Shown here: piece by piece, positions 1 to 9,800 of the stretch
Position numbering within the stretch: the stretch's first letter is position 1
Layout of the letters: every line of letters starts with the position of its first letter
Assembly: GCF_000003815.2 (NCBI RefSeq)
Contig: NC_049985.1
Coordinates: 25,376,962-25,440,961, forward strand
Reading direction: 5' to 3'
Source: Branchiostoma floridae
Lineage: Eukaryota; Chordata; Leptocardii; Amphioxiformes; Branchiostomatidae
Length of the DNA stretch: 64,000 nt
Notes under the pieces: model-generated
The model's input: the letters and a program-made list of their open reading frames with translations, nothing else
Told to the model about the DNA's origin: nothing
Database searches by the model: none
Translations under genes and position numbers: made by a program

Positions 1-360
1 ATAATTTAAGTCTTGTTCCAGCTGGGACTAGACTCATGAAATAAACAACACCTTTTTTTAACCAAAATGTTTATTTCTAACCCAAAATCCGGCATGTACA
101 AAAAGAAATCACAAGTATTCAATGTGTTTAAAGTAGTACTAAAACTGTGTGAAGTTTCATCGTAGTGCGACCGAGCAATCAAAAGTTACGATCGATGTAT
201 AGAATACTACTTTATTCCAGGCCATGGGTCGTCTTAAGCCAACAGAGTGCAGGACATGTTAAGTGTCAGACTTTGAAAGGGAATAACTCAACAAGGGGTT
301 GACGGATCGTCATGATTTTTGGTATGTAGATAGCTTAAGTGATGCCTCATATAATCATAT
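1..360. other. Upstream flank without a recognised gene
   Basis: AT-rich sequence with no convincing open reading frame, RNA gene or repeat that I can name. It precedes the octamer-pair array. Confidence 0.4.
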
Positions 361-800
361 ATTAATTATGCAAATTTGAATCTAATTTGCATAATTAACG
401 AGGAAATCGTCTAAACACGCTCAGTTCAATTATAGGACCATTGCAACATGTGACATTTGTAACTGAGAAAGAGAACAATATTGATAGATATATATTATGC
501 AAAATAAAGACCTAATTTGCATAATTAATGAGAAAATGCAATAATGTCATTTTGGTAAATGCCGGCAACTTCTTACTTGTAGCATTTGAAAGTTATGTAC
601 AGATGAACATCGTTGAACATTAATTATGCAAATGAGGTCCTAATTTGCATAAATTATCAGAAAATGCGATAAAAGCCTTCTTTCTTAACATAGATTGCGC
701 ACGTCTGTTGTTTGGTGGAGGAGATGATCAAGTTATATGATTTATGCAAATGAGAACCCTATTTGCATAATCAATGACAAACACAATTAATACAGCAGTT
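361..800. repeat. Tandem array of inverted octamer pairs (ATGCAAAT / ATTTGCAT)
   Basis: Four imperfect units start near 361, 490, 618 and 737, spaced about 118-130 bp. Each holds a short palindrome in which ATGCAAAT and its complement ATTTGCAT face each other across a 9-10 bp spacer. Exact octamers occur at 368-375, 385-392, 515-522, 626-633, 643-650, 744-751 and 761-768; the eighth (497-504) has one mismatch. ATGCAAAT is the classical POU/Oct site. The array ends about 265 bp before the candidate first exon of the sulfotransferase gene. It may be part of a mobile element rather than a functional enhancer. Confidence 0.7.
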
Positions 801-1064
801 GTAAAAGATAGAATCATTTGGCGAAGGTATGGGGTCGTGGAACTCTAGTTCAGAAATTAAATGCCTTCCTACTGTTCGGGATTCTTCACTTTGCCCGGTA
901 ATTACTTCTTCCTTCAGACTGCTTTCTCACGCATAGAAAACATAACTTAGGACGTCATTTGTGCAACATAAGATAGAAATAAAGTTTATTGCGACCACAG
1001 TTTACTTGTGACATGTCGCTTACAGGAATCAAGCATAAACACCGAGTGACCTGCTGAGATCAAC

Positions 1065-1184
1065 ATGCGTTGTCGACGTCACAATATAGTGTTGCTGCTC
1101 GTGGCAGCTGTGCTCCTGATGATGACACTGTCACGCAAGCACCTACTATCCACAACGTTTTGGTCCAGAGATAATACAGGAACT
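1065..1184 (+). CDS. Candidate first coding exon of the sulfotransferase gene (signal anchor)
   Basis: An ATG at 1065 opens 40 codons: a short basic stretch (RCRRH), then a hydrophobic segment of about 14 residues (IVLLLVAAVLLMMT), then a polar stem. This is the layout of a type II Golgi membrane anchor, which GAL3ST enzymes have. The exon ends in phase 0 at a good donor (GTAAGG, 1185). It would join exon 2 in frame if the acceptor is the AG at 2337-2338. The stronger-looking CAG at 2329-2331 would put the join out of frame. An unsequenced exon in the N gap is also possible, so the link is inferred. Confidence 0.55.
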
Positions 1185-1508
1185 GTAAGGAAGGATGGGT
1201 ACGCATACGTATATTTCCTAACTGTACAAAATGAGAAATGGTTTTATTGAGTTCTCTGTTACCTTTTTCTTTCATTATGTACAAAATTTATGATGAGTTG
1301 ATTGAATGGAGGATTGCTTGCTTGATTGATTGATGGGTTGTTTAGTCTTTCTATTAAAATGATACCTTTCTGGGCGGATCTTGGGTACATACGTCGTTAA
1401 GCATTAAAGAAAATTCGTATCCATATGCAAATCAATATCTTTCTAATGACTCAACAATTTTGCAAGCACAATCTCGGCTAGAGCCTTGTTATCATTATTG
1501 ATACAGGA

Positions 1509-2257
1509 TATATGAGAATTCTTGTACACAACTAAAATTAAACTTAATTGCTTAGTTCTGCTACAGTTCTGCTTGTCGTCGCTATATGTAGCCGATGTAG
1601 GTGGCGCTTTTGCGACGAGAAGATTATTTCGAACGTGTTCAAGTCTATATCCCCCTCGTCCCGATTCATCACCGGCGTGTGACTACTCCTCATCTCAAGA
1701 GCGCCACCTACTTCGCCTATCTATAGCGACGANNNNNNNNNNNNNNNNNNNNNNNNNNNNNNNNNNNNNNNNNNNNNNNNNNNNNNNNNNNNNNNNNNNN
1801 NNNNNNNNNNNNNNNNNNNNNNNNNNNNNNNNNNNNNNNNNNNNNNNNNNNNNNNNNNNNNNNNNNNNNNNNNNNNNNNNNNNNNNNNNNNNNNNNNNNN
1901 NNNNNNNNNNNNNNNNNNNNNNNNNNNNNNNNNNNNNNNNNNNNNNNNNNNNNNNNNNNNNNNNNNNNNNNNNNNNNNNNNNNNNNNNNNNNNNNNNNNN
2001 NNNNNNNNNNNNNNNNNNNNNNNNNNNNNNNNNNNNNNNNNNNNNNNNNNNNNNNNNNNNNNNNNNNNNNNNNNNNNNNNNNNNNNNNNNNNNNNNNNNN
2101 NNNNNNNNNNNNNNNNNNNNNNNNNNNNNNNNNNNNNNNNNNNNNNNNNNCGACGAGAAGCAGAACCCCAGTCAGAAGCTCTGAGGAAGGTGTCTGATAG
2201 ACACCCAAACGTAAGCAAGCAAGTTTAATTTTGGTTGTGTACAAGAATTCTCATATA
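1509..2257. mobile_element. Foldback/MITE element containing the assembly gap
   Basis: Long inverted terminal repeats: the left end reads TATATGAGAATTCTTGTACA and continues through TTAAACTT; the right end is its complement, finishing at 2257. The inner parts of the two arms are also complementary (a 'gtaggtggcgc' block on the left, 'gcgccacctac' before the gap). The right arm carries a segment (2151-2215) shared with elements at 6591-6799 and 48721-48849. It sits in the presumed first intron of the sulfotransferase gene. Confidence 0.75.
1733..2150. other. Assembly gap of 418 N
   Basis: A run of N from 1733 to 2150. Both edges repeat the same 'cgacga' bases, as expected when a palindromic element fails to assemble. 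Its true length is unknown and an exon could be hidden here. Confidence 0.99.
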
Positions 2258-2338
2258 TCGATATCCTATATTCTACCAACCTGATGAAATTATTTTCGGG
2301 ATTATAAATACATTATACATTATGAATGCAGGTTGAAG

Positions 2339-3628
2339 ACAGAGATGACTCATGATGCCACTAACAAGATCACGGGGACACGGGATTCAGGCAACACGGA
2401 CCGAAACCAACGAGTAAAGAAACACACACGGGATGGGGACAACAATGCCCTAACAGATGAGCCAAACGACCGCAAGACCAGCATAACCTTGGGAAGAAGG
2501 GTTCACACACACAACGGTTTCTGGAAAAGGCCAACCAATGATATGAATATCAGCTCTATGAAAGTACCAGAACGAGATGGATTTGGCAATACATCCAACA
2601 CATGCAACGAAAAAACAAACCTTGTTTTCTTGAAGACCCACAAGACGGCTAGTTCTACTGTACAAAACGTAATTATGCGATTCGGCAGTACTAGAAACCT
2701 CACCTTTGCTCTACCAATAAGGGGACACATAATGGGCTGGCCCAGGTTATTTCGGAAGTCATATGTGCTGCAAGAGAACCTTGCGAAGAAAAACACCACC
2801 TACAATATCCTCTGCCACCACATGCTATTTCATCACGAACACATTCGAGAACTTATGCCAGACGATACTGTATATATTACCATCATTAGGGACCCAGTCT
2901 ACATGTTTGAATCGATATTCACTTACATGCGATTCGACAAACAATTCCGGATTAACACTTCTGAGCCTTTAAAGACCTTTCTCGAACAGCCTTTTCACTT
3001 CGCCAAGTCCGGAAAAAGAAACCCGCAGCGTTACCGTAACCCTATGTTGTATGAATTTGGGAATATGAGGACAGAATCGGACTCGGACGAGAGTATAGAA
3101 TTTGACATTGATCGAATCGAGAAAATCTTTTCTGTTGTGATGATAGCAGACTATTTCGAAGAGTCCTTGGTTCTGCTGAAACACACGCTTTGCTGGGACA
3201 TCAATGACGTCACGTTTTTCAAAATTAACGCTCGAAAAAATGAATCCATACGTAGCATGACAGCAGATATGGCGGAAAAAATCCGTCAATGGAACAGGTC
3301 GGATGTCATGTTGTTCGATCACTTCAACAAAACACTGTGGTCTAAGCTTTCCAAACTCCCCTTCGACTGGAGAAAAGAGGTGGAAGTTTTAAAGGCCAAA
3401 AATCTGCAGTTACAAGACGAGTGTCTTCAGTCTGACAGTGCCAGTAAAGCAAAGACAAATGATAAGCGCTTCGGAGTGTACCAACCAAAAGGCATTCAAA
3501 TGCAACACTTCCAGTTGAAGGAAAATGCCCTGATGAACGCGACTTGTGTAAACATGGCAAAATCAGAAAAACCGTTTACATTTGAGCTACAGGACAGGGA
3601 AAAGCGCAGAATTTCAAATCAACTTTAA
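2339..3628 (+). CDS. Galactose-3-O-sulfotransferase-like enzyme, main exon
   Basis: About 430 codons to the TAA at 3626-3628. The product is a Golgi sulfotransferase of the GAL3ST / galactosylceramide sulfotransferase family, which moves sulfate from PAPS to the 3-OH of galactose on glycolipids or glycans. The PAPS 5'-phosphosulfate loop is clear: NLVFLKTHKTASSTVQN (about 2620-2672). The 3'-phosphate motif follows as TIIRDPVYMFESIF (about 2878-2921). The N-terminal 80 residues are polar, low in complexity and probably stem. Several NxS/T sequons are present. The open frame has no ATG before codon 3, and a CAG lies at 2329-2331, so this is an exon rather than a whole gene. The family is firm; the exact substrate cannot be told from sequence. 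Confidence 0.88.
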   Translation, partial: TEMTHDATNKITGTRDSGNTDRNQRVKKHTRDGDNNALTDEPNDRKTSITLGRRVHTHNGFWKRPTNDMNISSMKVPERDGFGNTSNTCNEKTNLVFLKTHKTASSTVQNVIMRFGSTRNLTFALPIRGHIMGWPRLFRKSYVLQENLAKKNTTYNILCHHMLFHHEHIRELMPDDTVYITIIRDPVYMFESIFTYMRFDKQFRINTSEPLKTFLEQPFHFAKSGKRNPQRYRNPMLYEFGNMRTESDSDESIEFDIDRIEKIFSVVMIADYFEESLVLLKHTLCWDINDVTFFKINARKNESIRSMTADMAEKIRQWNRSDVMLFDHFNKTLWSKLSKLPFDWRKEVEVLKAKNLQLQDECLQSDSASKAKTNDKRFGVYQPKGIQMQHFQLKENALMNATCVNMAKSEKPFTFELQDREKRRISNQL

Positions 3629-4278
3629 ACTAATTTGACACTAGTATTCTCATAGCAAATGCACAGTTTGACGGTGGCAGGGGTTGGAAGATTGAGTGCA
3701 AAATCACAGTCTGCACGGAGGCAGGGATTGGTAATGAGTGCAAGAGCAAAGTGCACGGTGGAAGTGATTAGACTTTTATTGTCTTGTTCATGGCGTACTT
3801 TATTGAATATTCAGTTGGCTTCACTGTTTCAATTAAGTTCATAATTGCATTTGATCCTGTGACTTTGTTACAATAGCTATTGTAAAAATTCAAACATACG
3901 TTTTGGCTCGACATATGCATACATAGCAGATGATCCATGGCAATCAGGCAGGCAATCGTAGATAAAATATTTGTTTTCAGTATGAAGTAAAGCTACCTTG
4001 TAATGCATATGCAGATATGATGACTTATGTACATGTCAGATTTTAGGGCATTTGTACCCAGAAAAAAAACAAATAGTTAAGTGATCTCTGTCATGTGAGG
4101 CAGTTTGGTCTTCTCTCTCTACAGAACGTCAGATGACAGGGATGTCAAACTAATTTTCAAATCATTGCCAAAAATAAAAGAGACCAGCTGGCAGACCAAA
4201 GAAGCGGTACGCGTTACCGATGTCTGTATCAGATCGTGGAAATAAAACAAAGAACGTTACCCTTATAACATCGACTAT
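3629..4278 (+). other. 3' flank / presumed 3' UTR of the sulfotransferase gene
   Basis: No coding signal. An AATAAA at 4173-4178 is a possible polyadenylation signal about 545 nt after the stop codon; there is no other support for it. Confidence 0.35.
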
Positions 4279-4480
4279 CATAATTCCACCAGGTGCCATA
4301 ATACCGCCACCTAAAAAAAACGTTAGTATAGAGGTCTTCCCAAGATTGTCTTGAACACCGAATGTTAGATATCCTAAATGTAATACAATTCAGACATTTA
4401 GGTGTTGAAGACAATCTTGAGAAGGCCTCTATAACAACGTTTTTTGAGGTGGCGGTATAATGGCACCTGGTGGAATTATG
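4279..4480. mobile_element. Foldback MITE
   Basis: An almost complete palindrome. The left arm starts CATAATTCCACCAGGTGCCA and the right arm ends with its complement. Both arms carry a 'cgccacct' block, an 'aacgtt' block and an 'aagattgtcttgaacacc' block. The spacer is about 40 bp. No coding capacity. Confidence 0.75.
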
Positions 4481-4844
4481 CAAATGTATATGTTAAAGTT
4501 AAGGAGGTGACCTCAGAGAGAACAGTGTGGAAAGCTTTTGTCCAGAAACTTACAACTCACGGGCTTATCTCCGATCGAATCCCTACATAACAGCCTTTCA
4601 GTCTCCAGAAACAGTAGTAACTTAGCATATGGGTCTGAATTAGGCAGACTTCCACTTGGCAAAGTCTATTAGAGATATCCATCCGTCTTGTAAAGTATTG
4701 GTTACGTTTGACACAAGTGAAGTTTGCTTGGCATCCATTACAAATAGACGCACTTTCTGTACGCCACAACTTTGTTGCAAATAGTCGTCGGAGAACATTG
4801 TTGCAGCGTGATAAAGAAATTTGATTTAAATTTGACGAAAACAA

Positions 4845-5145
4845 GTCTGTTATTGAAAGAAACTTCACTGTCCTAAACCTAGTCTGCATCTATTGGGAAA
4901 AACAAGTCTGTTATTATACGAAGCTTCACTGTCGACATGTCCTAAACCTGCATCTGTTGAGAAAAAAAGAATTCTGTCATCATAAAATACTTCAGAGCCC
5001 AAAAAGTGCATCTATTGGTAAAAACACAAGTCTCTTAATATATGAAGCTTCACTGTCCTAATCCTGCATCTATTGGTAAAAAAAGTCTGTTATTTTAAGA
5101 AGCTCATTCAACTGTCCTAAACCTGCATCTATTGAGGAAAAAAGA
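4845..5145. repeat. Imperfect tandem repeat, unit about 60-70 bp
   Basis: Five diverged units share the order 'aagtctgttatt', 'gaagcttcactgtc', 'cctaaacctgcatctattg' and then a poly-A stretch. The array runs straight into the short minisatellite that follows. Confidence 0.65.
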
Positions 5146-5380
5146 GGTAAGTGTGCAGCGAGTGCAAAAAAGTAAGTTTGCAGCGAAAAAAAGTAAGTTT
5201 GCAGCGAAAAAAAGTAAGTTTGCAGCGAAAAAAAAGTAAGTTTGCAGCGAAAAAAAAGTAAGTGTGCAGCGAAAAAAAGTAAGTTTGCAGCGAAAAAAAA
5301 GTAAGTTTGCAGCGAAAAAAAAGTAAGTGTGCAGCGCAAAAAGCAAGTTATTTGCACAGAAAAAAGTAAGTGCGCAGTGC
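5145..5380 (+). repeat. Minisatellite of about 21 bp with splice-like signals in each unit
   Basis: About eleven units of the pattern AAAAAAGTAAGTTTGCAGCG. Each good unit contains a consensus 5' splice site (GTAAGT) followed by a TTTGCAG acceptor on the plus strand. The last two units are degenerate. The minus strand reads as long Phe/Leu/Cys-rich ORFs that are simple translations of the repeat and not genes. Confidence 0.85.
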
Positions 5381-6590
5381 AAAAAAAAAGGTGTTGCACA
5401 TTGTTGCCGTCGACCTCGATAGAATACAGTAACAATTCGTAGAAAGTAGGAAAATGCAAATGAAAGCAGGAGAATACAGTTCTAAGTGGAAGAATATTGC
5501 AGAGCAGCAGAAAAAAGTTCTAATACAACTTCAACCTTAAGTTGTATGGAAATCTTTAACCCTAATGCAGTAAAATACATTTCTATGTGTATTTCTGTCT
5601 GTTCTTTGTTCTGTGGGCTACCACTTTTCTGCTGCTACTTAAATTGCCTACTCATACCATCCATCCATCCATCAATTCCATAGCTGTTCAGCTCATCTAC
5701 AAACAATCTTGACCAAATTACCAACTATTTTTTACCTTATCCCTAATTGCACTAACACATTAACAACCACGGCAATGTCATACATTTTGAAACACTTTAA
5801 TTTCTTTGCTGAGTTAGATTTCAATGTTTGTTACCGTCTACTACTACACATGCATTAGCATCATTATTCAATTTAGTAGTGTTATTCAATTTACAGTGTC
5901 TTTCTTAAAAATTCACCTGTCAACAGTGTCATGTCACAGCAGTCATGAAGGTGATGATGAAAGATGTAGCACTGAAAAGTTGTCAAAGATTATATATCAA
6001 TGATTTACTATTGATTATATATTGGCCTCTGTCACTAGAGTGACAATTGTTTTGTTCTTGATGTAACGGTTATATGAATGTCATAATATACATGCCTGAC
6101 ACTCAAAATAAAGTCTTTTTTCCATAGCCTTCTTCTCAGACACTCCCCAGCAGCCTGCTCCATGCTGTTGTAGTACTGTGTAGAGGAGACAGGAGGAGCT
6201 ACTGATCCTAATGCCAATGTCAAGGTACACCACTGAGAGGTACTATATATGCTTTCTTACAAGATTTGTTCCTGGCATTCATGTAAAATGCACTAAACAA
6301 TGGTCTTAAATTCATGACAAGAATATAGCACCAAACACATAATGGAACCCATTCAATTGCAACACTTATATACATTTCATGTAATCAGTATTATCCATGG
6401 TCTTTTCAAATAAAAAATTATATTGGTTATAGTAACCATATTGCTTTACCTAATGGTACTAGCTTTGAATTTCTTTGTCCACAAAACACACAGCCTAACA
6501 GAAGCATTTGTTATTAACCAATGTCTTCAACAATGAACAGTGATATTACTTACATCCAAAAATAGTTCCATCAGGTTGGAAGAATATAGG
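5381..6590. other. Intergenic stretch, nothing recognised
   Basis: AT-rich, with a short CCAT run near 5661-5676. No convincing ORF, RNA gene or named repeat. Confidence 0.4.
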
Positions 6591-6799
6591 ATATATATAG
6601 GAGAATTCTTTTTACTCAACCGGTATTGCTTAATTACGTTTCTTTACGTGTTTTTTGGCACTGCGCTACCTACATCGGCTACATATAGCGGTGAGAAGCA
6701 GAACTCCAGTTAGAAGCTCTGACGAAGGTGTCTGAGAGACATCGAAACGTAAGCAATGTAAGTACCTGTTGGTTTTATAAAAAGAATTCTCCTATATCT
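6591..6799. mobile_element. Foldback MITE with hammerhead-like core
   Basis: Its ends are complementary (TATAGGAGAATTCTTTTTA on the left; TAAAAAGAATTCTCCTATA on the right). The right half shares about 70 bp with the elements at 2151-2215 and 48780-48840. In that shared part lies CTGACGA (6719-6725), a 7-bp hairpin with a GAG loop (6727-6743) and GAAAC, which matches the conserved core of a hammerhead ribozyme apart from one C for U. Confidence 0.7.
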
Positions 6800-6843
6800 G
6801 ATATTACTTAGATTGTCTCTTTAATACTGGTGTCTTTTCTCTG

Positions 6844-9800
6844 TCAGCATTTGGGAGCAGGAGGTTCTACCAGGACGAGGACGTGCTGCCCGCCCCCCGA
6901 GATCTTGAGGATGGGTCGGGCGGGCAGTCCGACCATGGGGACAGGGGCCTCCTTCCGATCCACTTCTTTACCAACGCATAACTGGTTCGAGACCCCTGAA
7001 CCCCAGGCGTAAGCTTGACCTTGAGAAGATAAGGGAACACAAACATCAGACAGGGCATCTATGAATAATTTTGTTCAGGGGTGCCTAAGCATTTGCTCGA
7101 ACCCTATTAGAATCGTTCGAACATTATGTGATACGCACGAATCACTATGCGAAAACACACGGACCTTAGGAAAATCACACGAATCTCTATGCGAAAACGT
7201 ACGAGCCTTATGTGATTTGCACGAACCTTATGCGAATGACGTAATGTCAATTTGACCCGGCGGTGGTCGGCCGTTTCTCATAAGGTTCGTGCAAATCGCA
7301 TAAGGTTCGTGTGTGTGACATAGTGATTCGTGCGAATCACATAAGGTCCGTACGTTTTCGCATAGTGATTCGTGTGATTTTCATAAGGTTCGTGCGTTTT
7401 CACATGATAGTGATTCGTGCGTATCACACAGTGTTCGTACGAATCTCATAAGGTTCGTGCAAGTGCTTAGGCACCCCTGTTGTTAGGTTGGAAATTCCCT
7501 TCGATCACCAGTTTCTTTATTCACAACCAAGATTTATGCAATCACAGCTGACATTTCGGTGAAAGTAACTGTCAGCTGTGACTTATAATATCTTGGTTGT
7601 TGATAAAGAAACTTGTTATCAGTCAGAAGGGGCAGAAATTAGCAAGTTTATGTATTACAACTCACAGGACTCATACACACTGGGACAGTCCCATGTTTGG
7701 GTCCTATTGAGGTTTGGAGACGGCTTTTTCAAACGTGTTTTAAGACCGTGGTTTTGTCAGGCTTTCTATTTGGCCGTGGCAAATGGTAAAACTGTACAAA
7801 ATAGAAACCTGCCTAGAAAACGACCAGAGCCAAACCTCTGCTTAGAAAGTTAGATGTCTGGGAATAAGTTTCAAACAACTTGACAATGTGTGTTTTAGAC
7901 GTACTTAGACTAGTCCAACAGTATGACTGTCTGGGGCCCGCTGAGACCTGCCGGATGTCGTTTGGCAGGCCGTGGACAGCCAGGGGAGTGGCGCTCGGTG
8001 TTCCACAGGCTCTATTATCCCCCAACTGTCCCTCCCAACGGTCTCCCCAGCAGAGAACGGCTCCTGAGTGCAAACAAAACAAGAGAAGAAAGAACGAGTC
8101 AGGGATGCACAAGATACACAAGGGGTATATCTTAAGCTAAGGGCACAATCCGCCGTACGTGCAAATACGTGCTGTCTACGTGCCAAAACGTGGGCAATCT
8201 TTTGGGATCCGTAAGTGGTAAGTACCGCCTCCGTACGAACTCGTAGGGAATTCGACGGATTTTGGAGCACGCAGACGCGCCGTGGAACTTTACGTGCACG
8301 TGCAGGCAAAACTTTGTGTGCCATCGGGCTGCGGATTCGCCCCCCGTGCGTGCCAGTACGGGCGACGCGCCTGCCCTGTATACAGCCTGAACGTTTTCAA
8401 ACATACGTGGCGGACGTGGCCTCCCCAAAAAACGTACGGACAAATTGCACGTACGGCGGGTTGTGCCCTTAGCTTAAGCATATGAGTGACAGCCATACAT
8501 AATGTCGCAACACCGGACAGACAAGGGAAAACTCTACAAGTCGTATATTTGACTACCTGTTGAGCTTAGGGCAATGCCATGGGTGTCCCCCATAGCCACC
8601 TGCACCAACTGGCGCTGAGACAGGGCCTCGATCCGTGTGGTGGTCCAGATGATCTGAGGCCCCTCAAGCGCTGTTGTAAAAAGAGAAGAGAAAAATTGCG
8701 TTAAATTTGTATCATATCAACAGTTCTGTTCACTTTTCACTGAGTTTGAAGATGTACATGTATAGGTAGAAGGCAATAAGAATTTAAGTAGCTTTCAATC
8801 TGATGACTGTTGGTTATTGAGGCAACACTGATGGGTTACTAAGTTCGCGGGGATTTAATTTAGTGGTAGCGAGAAAAAGGACTTTTCGCGGTGGTTTCAA
8901 TTTTGCAGTAGCAACATGCACTGTAGTCTCTTACTGCAATGGAAAAATGTTCGCGGTGGTTTTAAATTCGCGGTGAAGCGGCCACAGCGAAAACAGCGAA
9001 CATTAAACCACCGCGAAAGTTTCTGCATGTACAGTACTTACCCAGCTGGCATTGGTTGTTTGCGCCACAGCCAAAGATGTCGCCTGCTGCGGTGATGCCA
9101 ATGGTGGTGTTTTGCCCGCAGCAGACGTCGACAAAGTCTGAGGCTGTGGTCCAGGGGGACAGGGTCAGAGCCGTCTCTGTAGGAAAACATGAAGAAAGAA
9201 ATATTTCACAACTGCTGCTTGGATTGTGAGAGAAGCCACTATACCAACAGGTTCACAAAATGAAGCTATGTTGACGTTTGATGTCAGATGACTTCTCATG
9301 TCTGCCCAAGAGCATTCTTCTACATACAGACAACCCCGCGTCCTAGAACGCCAATGGGCTAGACCCCAAAATTCTAGGGTTTCGTCTTTGCGTAGGAGAA
9401 TGACCAAGAATTACTCAAAATCTTGGTACTCACCCTTTGATGATCTTTTCAGGGCACGACGGGCTCTGATCCTCCCAAGTTGCCCAAGGTCTGGAGCCCC
9501 GCAGCAGGCGATGGTGTTGGCGACGAGGACGGCCAGGTGGTTGCCGCCAGTCGAGATCTTGGTCACTGGCGCCCACCACCCGGGGACTTCCTGCAGACGG
9601 GGCCCGATGTTGTAGTAAACCCCGTTGCTGTCCTGCACAAAAGTGGGAGAAACAGATTTGATTATATCTGTATACATGTGCATAAAGTTGGCTGGATATA
9701 CATGTGAATGAAGCTGGCTGTATCTTTTTTTAAGAAATGCAAAGAACCTTCATCAATCATAAGGTTGACACTAACCCTCAACTGTCCGGCCCAGAAGAGG

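Noticed and set aside
2503-3560. Minus-strand ORFs of 71-117 aa under the sulfotransferase exon
   Set aside because: Shadows of a real coding exon on the other strand.
5070-5459. Phe/Leu-rich minus-strand ORFs of 129 and 92 aa
   Set aside because: They are direct translations of the 21-bp minisatellite and have no other support.
8132-8496. Several ORFs of 67-103 aa on both strands
   Set aside because: All lie inside a MITE with terminal inverted repeats and repeat at 12424-12725.
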